Origin: Legionella sp.
GTDB taxonomy: Bacteria > Pseudomonadota > Gammaproteobacteria > Legionellales > Legionellaceae
Reading direction: 5' to 3'
DNA: 64,000 nucleotides
NCBI GenBank assembly: GCA_013911415.1
Contig: JACETI010000009.1
Location: forward strand, 1-64,000
In this document: piece by piece, positions 56,904-64,000 of the stretch
Position numbering within the stretch: position 1 is the first letter of the stretch
How the letters are laid out: every line of letters begins with the position of its first letter
Made by a program: the position numbers and the translations under genes
Notes under the pieces: model-generated
What the model was told of the DNA's origin: nothing
The model's input: the letters and a program-made list of their open reading frames with translations, nothing else
Databases searched by the model: none

Positions 56904-58421
56904 TTGCCAATGAATTTCCAATTGAAAATTGAAGCTTATACCTATGCGCTCTTAACCTTAGAGAAACTTAAAGGCTTAAAATCATTCACTAAAGAAGCCA
57001 AACGCCACCTCAAGGCCGTGGAAGAAAAAATTCAAATAGCGATACTCAATCATCACCAAGCAGTCGATAACATTTTACAATGCTTAAAAGATCTATCGAA
57101 CAAGATTCCGGATGAATCTCTCTTTGAACTCATTAAAAAAATTGAAGATCCACATAATTTTAAAGCAGATACAACCACACGATATGAAAACCCTCTTGGC
57201 AGACGATTAGAATCGGAACTACCTATTCTCCTAGCGTTGAACCCGACAAAAAAAATGATGAAAGCGGTAGGAATGGTTTCAGAAATTCTGCTAAAGACAA
57301 TAAAACGTTATAACGCAGAAGAACGTTCTGTTTTCTTATTGAAAGTACTCCCACAATCAGAACATATAATAGCCTTTGGTGCCCCCAGAGTGCCCTTTAC
57401 GTTTGAAGAACTCATTAACTTGCTAGAAAAGAATGACCCCAAAGATTTTATTGAAATTATGCATGTTCACTATAAATTTTCTCTTCGTAAACTTCGGAAA
57501 GAAGCGGTATATGGAGCACCTGTCAGAAAACCACAAGGCGCATTTGAGAGCATCGTTAAAGAACTGATCGTAGAGGATCAAAACGTTACCGTTTTTTTCA
57601 GTAAAATTCTTCCAGCAAACGATATAGTTGGAGAAGTTTCTCGCTCCTATACTCCCAACGTCAAATTTCTTCAAAGTCCTTTGTACACGGCTTTTCCTGA
57701 GCGAGGAAGGCATGGCTTAATCAAAAAAGAATATACGCAACAAATGGGTTTATTTTTAACAACGCAAGCAGAAGATTCTGCCGATTTTCCTGTACATGCT
57801 TCTTCATGGGTCGCCGATGCAAAAAGCCAAGAAGCAAATTTGACCTCACCCTATGTCTTAAATCTGATTGATAACGAAGCAATTTACGTTGCTGGTCCAT
57901 CTGGAATGACAAGTTTACTGCTGTCTCAAATGGAGATGCTAGGCAATTTTAAATACCTGTTCTTAAAGCAGCATTACTTAACAGCGGTTGTTGCGTATCT
58001 GATTGCCGGCGGTTTCCATAGCTTACATGAGATCTTAGGACCCGCAGAATATATTTTAAAATTAATACCGGGCTATGCAATCACGCCCCCCACCGTATCA
58101 GGACAAAATCAACCACCCAATTTTTATCATTTCTATCAACAGCAAATGAAACTTGACCCTGAATTTAGAGCGGCCTATAATTTGTTCTGGGAAAAATATC
58201 TCAGCTATTTTAGAAACACTTACCTTGCTGCGCATTTGAATCACTCGTCCAACGAAGATGCTTGTAAGGGAATAAACGAAAATTCCCTCGGCAACGAGAT
58301 ATACACCTTAGAAAAAGAGCCCACTGTTTTTCCAGGGCATACTTATTTATCGCTATTTGGTGTGCCTTATCATAAAGAAGAGTCCGGAAACATCCAAAAA
58401 TTACTGCGGTTGGCTCGCTAA
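56904..58421 (+). CDS. unknown 505-residue protein, effector candidate
   Basis: Not recognised. TTG at 56904 is taken as the start because GAGG lies 5 bases upstream; ATG at 56910 would be 11 bases from it. It is soluble in appearance and helical in the first 170 residues. A motif-rich C-terminal part has IYVAGPSGMTSLLLSQMEM, YLTAVVAYLIAGGFHSLHEIL and LIPGYAITPP (about 330-410), where the Gly-rich GPSG loop and HSLHEI look like a conserved functional site. No signal peptide. Isolated between a Usp gene and a flavoprotein gene. Confidence 0.55.
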   Translation: MPMNFQLKIEAYTYALLTLEKLKGLKSFTKEAKRHLKAVEEKIQIAILNHHQAVDNILQCLKDLSNKIPDESLFELIKKIEDPHNFKADTTTRYENPLGRRLESELPILLALNPTKKMMKAVGMVSEILLKTIKRYNAEERSVFLLKVLPQSEHIIAFGAPRVPFTFEELINLLEKNDPKDFIEIMHVHYKFSLRKLRKEAVYGAPVRKPQGAFESIVKELIVEDQNVTVFFSKILPANDIVGEVSRSYTPNVKFLQSPLYTAFPERGRHGLIKKEYTQQMGLFLTTQAEDSADFPVHASSWVADAKSQEANLTSPYVLNLIDNEAIYVAGPSGMTSLLLSQMEMLGNFKYLFLKQHYLTAVVAYLIAGGFHSLHEILGPAEYILKLIPGYAITPPTVSGQNQPPNFYHFYQQQMKLDPEFRAAYNLFWEKYLSYFRNTYLAAHLNHSSNEDACKGINENSLGNEIYTLEKEPTVFPGHTYLSLFGVPYHKEESGNIQKLLRLAR

Positions 58422-58550
58422 TATCCTATCTCGATCCTCATTGAAGAGAGATAAAGCAATATTTAAGAAAACAGGTGATAAAAACCCTGCATTAATGCTC
58501 AATAAAAGAGCATAGTAAAAGAACAAAAAATGAACACCAAAAGATGTTAT

Positions 58551-60143
58551 TTACATATTATTACCAAAGAACCCTTCACTCGGTGTGCCTTGATTTTCTG
58601 GTAAATCTTTATGGAATAACGTTTTAAAATGATTTTTTTTGGCGCGTAAATGTGCTTTGTTTTCTTCAATGGCCTTTTCATTAACACTGTCATTTTGCAA
58701 TGCTACAGCGCCTTTAGATCCAGGCATAGATTGTAGAAATTTCGTACCGATTTTCTTATAAGGATTTCCTTTAAAAAGCATATCCTTATCAATGTATTCC
58801 ATATCCATTTCAGCTTTATCGTTGTAGTTCAAACCCATTTCATCAAGATTGCTCGTAACTGTTTGGCAGCGTCTTAGCGGTCGTTTACCTGTGATTGCAC
58901 TCTCTTTCCTTACGTCGTTGCTTAGAGGGTTAAAAGGTAAGGGGATCATTTTTGCTTTAGCTCTTTTTGATAAGTCGAGATCACTCTCGCCCCCCTTTAA
59001 TGCCAACGTTCTATCTGCGTAAAATTTAGCGATAAATGGCAAGTAATAACTATCTATCGCATTAAGTTTTTGTTCATATTCCGAGAACCTGAATGACGAC
59101 ATACCCTCCTTAGTGATACCCGACGAAAGCAAGGCTGCTATTTTAGCAATCGTCATTGATAAGCTCAGACCTTTTCGATAATCTGTTTTACATAAGGCAT
59201 CGCCAACCGGTAAAACACAAAAATTGTTGGCTTTGTAATAGGGATTTACTTGATTCAAAGCAACCGTAAAAGTTCGAATATGGACTTTTTTCTCTCCATA
59301 TTTTTTAGAGAGTGGTAAGTATTCCAATTTAACATCTTCTGCAATGTATAACTTGCAGATATCTTCCAACCATTCAGTCTTATTGGCCTCGGTCAAATCG
59401 TTAGGAGCCTCCATGTACACAACAAATTTGTCTTTACCTACAGGCATCGCATTAAAATAGGGTGTACCCTTATGGATCCAATTAAATTTTTTTTGTAAGG
59501 AATCAACCGCTTCCTTTTTTTTCTCGATTAAAAGGTCTTTATCACTTTTAAAACTAAAGTCTTTGCCTGGAATATGAATTTTCACGTAAGCGATCAAATT
59601 ATTGGGAGCAGGGTTTAAAACAGAATCGGGATCAGAATTCAAAGAAGGCAATGGAACAGTTTTTTCCTCAAAAGGTAGTTGCGGCGTTTGTTTTTCGAGC
59701 GCTTGAGCATTCATAAAGCTAATAATTGCTCTTTTATAGCCGGTGGCATCAATTATCAAATCAGCCGCTAATTCATCACCATCATCGAAGATAAGCGTAT
59801 TTTCTTTCATGCCTTTGACGTTCATAGGTATGATGGGAATTCCTAATTCTTTTGCATGTTCACTTAAAGCACGCTCAAGATCTTTTATTTGAAAGAGCAA
59901 CGAGTTACCATTTGTGTCCAATTTTTGAAGTGGCATTGAATCTGCACGGTATTTTTGGGGGAAAATGCATCTCAATTCTTGCGTTAAAATTTGAATGGTC
60001 TTAGCAGACAACGCGCCCGGTCTTGTATATTGCCCCACTCTTGAATCAACAAGCGTTACATCTAATCCAGCATGCTTGAACCTAAGCGCTGCACAGTATC
60101 CCGCTGGGCCCGCGCCCACAATGACAACTTTAAACATATTCAT
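58551..60143 (-). CDS. FAD-dependent monooxygenase-like protein with long C-terminal tail
   Basis: About 530 residues. The ATG at 60143 (MNMFKVVIVG) is preferred; an upstream in-frame start adds a Tyr-rich stretch outside the fold. The FAD motif VVIVGAGPAGYCAALRF opens the protein and the second flavin motif LPVGDALCKTDYRKGLSLS appears near residue 345, as in PHBH-type monooxygenases. The last ~140 residues are polar, without family resemblance (KRPLRRCQTV, NKAHLRAKKNHFK). The substrate is unknown. Metabolic enzyme or secreted effector are both possible. Confidence 0.65.
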   Translation of the reverse strand: MNMFKVVIVGAGPAGYCAALRFKHAGLDVTLVDSRVGQYTRPGALSAKTIQILTQELRCIFPQKYRADSMPLQKLDTNGNSLLFQIKDLERALSEHAKELGIPIIPMNVKGMKENTLIFDDGDELAADLIIDATGYKRAIISFMNAQALEKQTPQLPFEEKTVPLPSLNSDPDSVLNPAPNNLIAYVKIHIPGKDFSFKSDKDLLIEKKKEAVDSLQKKFNWIHKGTPYFNAMPVGKDKFVVYMEAPNDLTEANKTEWLEDICKLYIAEDVKLEYLPLSKKYGEKKVHIRTFTVALNQVNPYYKANNFCVLPVGDALCKTDYRKGLSLSMTIAKIAALLSSGITKEGMSSFRFSEYEQKLNAIDSYYLPFIAKFYADRTLALKGGESDLDLSKRAKAKMIPLPFNPLSNDVRKESAITGKRPLRRCQTVTSNLDEMGLNYNDKAEMDMEYIDKDMLFKGNPYKKIGTKFLQSMPGSKGAVALQNDSVNEKAIEENKAHLRAKKNHFKTLFHKDLPENQGTPSEGFFGNNM

Positions 60144-60400
60144 ACTACTGACAATAAATTGATAATAGTTTATAGTATAATAGTAAAAATAAATCAATGT
60201 GATAAAATTTTAAGTTTTTTTGAATTAAATCTAACCTATAAGTTTGATAAACGTTTGCTTATGCTTAATGACTTAATAAATAATGCATTTTACGAGCGTT
60301 TAACCTAATTATTGAAACACGTTTTTAATTTCCTCCCTGTTTTTTCAGTACCCTATGTTATAATTTTGACTGCCTCTGCTTTAACTCTGTGTGACATCAT

Positions 60401-61000
60401 ATGATAACCCTTGATCTTCTTGGCATGATTGCTTCTCTACTCGCCACCTACTATTTCATGATCATGAGTCAGAAGGCATGGATAATCACTCTCGTTGCAG
60501 CACTGCTAAATGGTTATCTATATTGGCACCAAGGTATTTATGCTGATTCAATGTTAGAGTTATTTTATTTTGGGAACGCCTGTTATGGATGGTATCTTTG
60601 GTCGGCTACTCCACAAGAAGATAATCCAGTCATTATCCATACGCTCAAAACACAATATTGGATTTTATTAGTGACGGGAACAACACTTTTATTTGGCATC
60701 CTTTGTTTCCTTTTACGCGCACTAACCTCATCCGACGTTGTCCTATTAGATGCTACAACCACTACCTTAAGTTTGTTAGCACAATTATTAATGGCTTATA
60801 AAGTCATTTACACTTGGTTATTATGGTTTGTCATCGATGCCATCTATTGCTATCTCTACCTTCACAAGCACATCCCTTTTCATGCGGTACTAATGCTTTT
60901 TTATTTGGCCTTGGCGATATCGGGGTATTATCGTTGGCAGCAAGAATCTAAAAAAGGCCAAATGATAAGTACTCAAGTACAACAAAACCCGGTACAATAA
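60401..61000 (+). CDS. pnuC: nicotinamide riboside/mononucleotide transporter PnuC
   Basis: 199-residue membrane protein with seven predicted hydrophobic segments. The family-typical Trp/Asp block is [19 protein letters not shown], and the N-terminus has a helix ending in [17 protein letters not shown]. PnuC lets NAD precursors diffuse in, to be trapped by phosphorylation. It adds salvage to the de novo NAD genes at 23063-32542. 26 bases upstream of carB. Confidence 0.9.
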   Translation: MITLDLLGMIASLLATYYFMIMSQKAWIITLVAALLNGYLYWHQGIYADSMLELFYFGNACYGWYLWSATPQEDNPVIIHTLKTQYWILLVTGTTLLFGILCFLLRALTSSDVVLLDATTTTLSLLAQLLMAYKVIYTWLLWFVIDAIYCYLYLHKHIPFHAVLMLFYLALAISGYYRWQQESKKGQMISTQVQQNPVQ

Positions 61001-61026
61001 GCCATTTCTTATTTTTTATAACCACT

Positions 61027-64000
61027 ATGCCAAAACGATCGGACATTAAATCCATTCTTATCCTTGGTGCTGGACCTATAGTTATTGGTCAAGCCTGTGA
61101 ATTTGATTACTCAGGAACGCAGGCAATTCGAGCCCTCAAAGAAGAGGGCTTTAGAGTCATCCTAGTGAATTCCAATCCAGCCACCATTATGACCGATCCT
61201 GAATTGGCGGATGCGACCTATATTGAACCGATACAATGGCAAGAAGTTACTCGCATCATTGAAAGAGAACGCCCTGATGCACTCCTTCCAACCATGGGTG
61301 GGCAAACAGCGCTAAACTGCGCCTTAGATTTGGTTCGAGAAGGTGTATTAGCTCGTTATGATGTTGAAATGATAGGGGCGACGCGCGAGGCGATTGATCG
61401 TGCTGAAGATAGGGATAAATTTCGCCAGCTCATGAAAAAAATCGGGCTTGAAATGCCTCGCTCAGCCATTGCACACAGCTTAGAAGAAGCTTTGCAGGTC
61501 CAAGCTTACTTAGGCTTTCCAGTCATTATTCGCCCCTCATTTACCATGGGCGGTAGCGGCGGCGGTATTGCTTATAATCGAGAAGAATTCGAAGAGATTT
61601 GTTTGCGGGGGCTTGAGCTGTCACCCACACACGAACTTTTAATCGATGAATCCGTTATTGGGTGGAAAGAGTATGAAATGGAAGTTATCCGAGACAAACA
61701 AGATAACTGTATGATTGTATGCACCATTGAAAACCTCGATCCAATGGGGGTCCACACCGGTGATTCTATTACCGTAGCCCCTGCCCAAACGTTAACTGAT
61801 AAAGAATTTCAGCGGATGCGCGACGCCGCTATCCAAATCTTAAAAGCAGTGGGCGTTGAAACAGGCGGATCGAACGTACAATTTGCCGTAAACCCAGAGG
61901 ACGGTCGACTGCTTGTTGTCGAAATGAATCCTAGGGTTTCTCGAAGCTCTGCCTTGGCCTCAAAGGCAACGGGCTTTCCTATTGCAAAAGTCGCTGCAAA
62001 GCTTGCCGTGGGCTATACCTTGGACGAACTCACGAATGAGATCACTGCCGGTAAAATGCCTGCAGCTTTTGAACCAACGATTGATTATGTCGTCGTTAAG
62101 ATCCCTCGTTTTAATTTTGATAAATTTCCAGAAACAGCTAAGACCCTTACGACTCAAATGAAATCCGTTGGTGAAGCGATGGGGATTGGGTCAAATTTCC
62201 AAGCGGCACTTCTAAAGGCCATCCGCAGTTTGGAGATAGGTCGCTTTGGATTAGAACCACTTTTCACAGAGGATGACAGTTTACCTATTCGTGGTCATTT
62301 ACGCGAGCCAACCCCTGATCGCCTTTGGTACATTGCAGATGCCTTTCGACACGGACTAAGCCTCGACGAAATCTATCAAGAAACAAAAGTTGATCCCTGG
62401 TTTTTGATGCAAGTACAGGAACTGGTTGTCCTAGAACAGTCTCTGCATGGAAAAACCTTACAGAATCTGAACAAAAACGCTCTTTTACACTATAAACAAC
62501 GTGGTTTTTCTGATGCTTACCTTGCAAGACTTCTACTAACAACAGAAGAGCATGTTCGACAACACCGTTTATCTTTAAAGGTTCTCCCGGTCTATAAACG
62601 CATCGATTCATGTGCGGGTGAATTCCCTACGCGCACAGCTTACCTCTACTCATCTTATGATAGGGTTTGTGAAGCAGATCCCACCGACGCACAAAAAGTA
62701 ATTGTTCTTGGTGGAGGCCCGAATCGGATTGGACAGGGCATTGAGTTTGATTATTGTTGCGTACATGCTGTTGCTACCTTACGGGAATTAGGTTATCAAA
62801 CCATCATGATTAACTGTAATCCCGAAACCGTTTCTACCGACTTCGACACCGCTGATCGCTTATATTTTGAACCGATTACTTTGGAAGACGTTTTAGCCAT
62901 TATTGCATTAGAACAACCCATTGGTGTTATTGTTCATTATGGTGGACAAACGCCTTTAAAATTAGCTCGTGCACTAGAAGCCAACGGCGTTACCGTATTA
63001 GGCACGTCCCCCGATGACATCGATCGAGCCGAGGATCGAGAACGCTTTAAGCAAGTGGTCTCAGAATTAGGTCTTCATCAACCTCCTAACGGAACGGTGA
63101 GAAGTGAAGCAGAGGCGATTAAGCTAGCACAAACGATCGGTTACCCCCTCGTTGTGCGACCTTCCTATGTCCTTGGTGGTCGGGCTATGGAAATCGTTTA
63201 TAATGAAGACGACCTGCGACACTATCTTTCACATGCGGTAGAAGTCTCTAATGATTCCCCTGTACTGCTTGATAAGTTTTTAAATGACGCCATTGAAGTG
63301 GACATTGATGCCGTCTGCGATGGTCAGAACGTGCTGATTGGCGGCATCATGGAACATATTGAACAAGCGGGCGTTCATTCAGGCGACTCTGCTTGTACTC
63401 TCCCCCCTTTCAGTTTAAGCGTGGTAGTACAACAAGACCTCAGTGAACAAATTCGTCAGTTAGCTTTAAAGCTGAATGTCATTGGTATTATTAACGCTCA
63501 GTTTGCCATTCAAGCAGATGATATTTATGTATTAGAAGTCAATCCTCGCGCATCAAGAACAGTCCCCTTTGTTTCAAAAGCAACAGGGCTTGCGCTTACT
63601 AAAATTGCTGTAAGATGCCAGATGGGGCAACAATTAAAACAACAGAATTTAAATTTCAATTACCCGATGCCTGCGTTTTATTCCATTAAATTGCCAGTCT
63701 TCCCCTTCATTAAATTTCTAGGCGTTGATTCCATCCTTGGTCCAGAAATGAAGTCAACCGGCGAGGTAATGGGTATCGCACGTCGCTTTGGTCAAGCGTA
63801 TGCAAAAGCACAGTTAGGTGCAAATTGTTACATTACTAAACGAGGGCGCGCTTTCTTATCAGTACGAGATGCTGATAAATCACGCATCGGAGAAATAGCT
63901 AAGCGTCTCATTCTGTTGGGTTTTGAGATAATTGCGACCCGAGGCACAGCGCACGTGCTTCAAGCGGCTGGGATTGCTTGCCAACTCGTTTTTAAGGTAG
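61027..64000 (+). CDS. carB: carbamoyl-phosphate synthase large subunit, 3' end outside window
   Basis: 991 codons are open to the end of the window; the family is about 1070 residues. It makes carbamoyl phosphate from glutamine-derived ammonia, bicarbonate and 2 ATP for arginine and pyrimidine synthesis. Two ATP-grasp halves are visible ([18 protein letters not shown] at the start; [18 protein letters not shown] at about residue 561), each with [15 protein letters not shown] loops and EMNPR/EVNPR metal segments. The partial C-terminal allosteric domain ([12 protein letters not shown]) is in frame. carA is not adjacent; pnuC precedes it. Confidence 0.97.
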   Translation, partial: MPKRSDIKSILILGAGPIVIGQACEFDYSGTQAIRALKEEGFRVILVNSNPATIMTDPELADATYIEPIQWQEVTRIIERERPDALLPTMGGQTALNCALDLVREGVLARYDVEMIGATREAIDRAEDRDKFRQLMKKIGLEMPRSAIAHSLEEALQVQAYLGFPVIIRPSFTMGGSGGGIAYNREEFEEICLRGLELSPTHELLIDESVIGWKEYEMEVIRDKQDNCMIVCTIENLDPMGVHTGDSITVAPAQTLTDKEFQRMRDAAIQILKAVGVETGGSNVQFAVNPEDGRLLVVEMNPRVSRSSALASKATGFPIAKVAAKLAVGYTLDELTNEITAGKMPAAFEPTIDYVVVKIPRFNFDKFPETAKTLTTQMKSVGEAMGIGSNFQAALLKAIRSLEIGRFGLEPLFTEDDSLPIRGHLREPTPDRLWYIADAFRHGLSLDEIYQETKVDPWFLMQVQELVVLEQSLHGKTLQNLNKNALLHYKQRGFSDAYLARLLLTTEEHVRQHRLSLKVLPVYKRIDSCAGEFPTRTAYLYSSYDRVCEADPTDAQKVIVLGGGPNRIGQGIEFDYCCVHAVATLRELGYQTIMINCNPETVSTDFDTADRLYFEPITLEDVLAIIALEQPIGVIVHYGGQTPLKLARALEANGVTVLGTSPDDIDRAEDRERFKQVVSELGLHQPPNGTVRSEAEAIKLAQTIGYPLVVRPSYVLGGRAMEIVYNEDDLRHYLSHAVEVSNDSPVLLDKFLNDAIEVDIDAVCDGQNVLIGGIMEHIEQAGVHSGDSACTLPPFSLSVVVQQDLSEQIRQLALKLNVIGIINAQFAIQADDIYVLEVNPRASRTVPFVSKATGLALTKIAVRCQMGQQLKQQNLNFNYPMPAFYSIKLPVFPFIKFLGVDSILGPEMKSTGEVMGIARRFGQAYAKAQLGANCYITKRGRAFLSVRDADKSRIGEIAKRLILLGFEIIATRGTAHVLQAAGIACQLVFKV

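Noticed and set aside
1-64000. CRISPR arrays, secretion-system genes, rRNA, phage modules, further tRNAs
   Set aside because: No regularly spaced repeats, no Dot/Icm, type III or phage-like genes, and only one tRNA T-arm consensus were seen.
61027-64000. Possible frameshift in carB
   Set aside because: Spot checks at 62101, 63001 and 63961 all read the family sequence in the same frame; it lacks only the stop, which lies beyond the window.

Overview
The window looks like a chromosome segment of a gammaproteobacterium from the Legionellales, closer to Coxiellaceae, Aquicella or Berkiella-like bacteria than to free-living enterics. This is an inference. It rests on the AT-rich, gammaproteobacterial-type gene clusters (rlmN-pilW-rodZ-hisS-yfgM-bamB-der, ribF-ileS-lspA, era-recO, sdhE-ygfX) and on several large, family-less proteins interspersed among them that resemble host-directed effectors of intracellular bacteria. 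No secretion-system gene, rRNA or CRISPR array is visible here.

Layout. 1-1220: the end of an ISL3-type insertion sequence with a frameshifted transposase, next to tRNA-Pro(GGG). 1468-3542: glutaryl-CoA dehydrogenase, a Cys-rich lipoprotein and a Usp protein. 3661-13613 (minus): ndk, then the cell-envelope/translation run rlmN-pilW-rodZ-hisS-yfgM-bamB-der, ending in a 709-codon gene with a YopJ-like His/Asp/Cys triad. 13773-17153 (minus): minC-lpxH and two unknown genes. 17211-21485: fadD, an unreported-looking 49-codon Q-rich gene with its own promoter and terminator, the ygfX/sdhE pair, and bepA. 21494-27954 (minus): trmL, an atypical murG, nadC, a CPA2-type antiporter, ppsA. 28064-33153 (plus): purB-nadB-nadA-peroxidase. 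33458-36023: an outer-membrane barrel, a hemerythrin protein and a zinc alcohol dehydrogenase.

36288-47612 is the accessory-rich part: a coiled-coil protein with an SV40-like nuclear localisation motif, mfd, two neighbouring paralogues that share a helical module (duplicated in tandem, 111-residue period, in the first), and a protein built of degenerate ~35-residue repeats. Two of these genes have PmrA-box-like direct repeats 60-90 bases upstream of the start codon. 47797-64000: recO-era, a PilE-like pilin with a broken leader, an Eda-like protein lacking its Schiff-base lysine, ribF-ileS-lspA, a second Usp protein, two more effector-like genes (one a flavoprotein with a long extra tail), pnuC and carB (cut by the window end).

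How it fits together: NAD supply is covered by nadA, nadB, nadC and the pnuC salvage transporter; fadD, gcdH and ppsA point to growth on fatty acids or amino acids with gluconeogenesis; the envelope genes (bamB, bepA, lpxH, murG, lspA, rodZ, minC) are housekeeping. The most noteworthy material is the set of seven or so large unknown genes, which I infer to be secreted effectors. None of this has been tested against a database.
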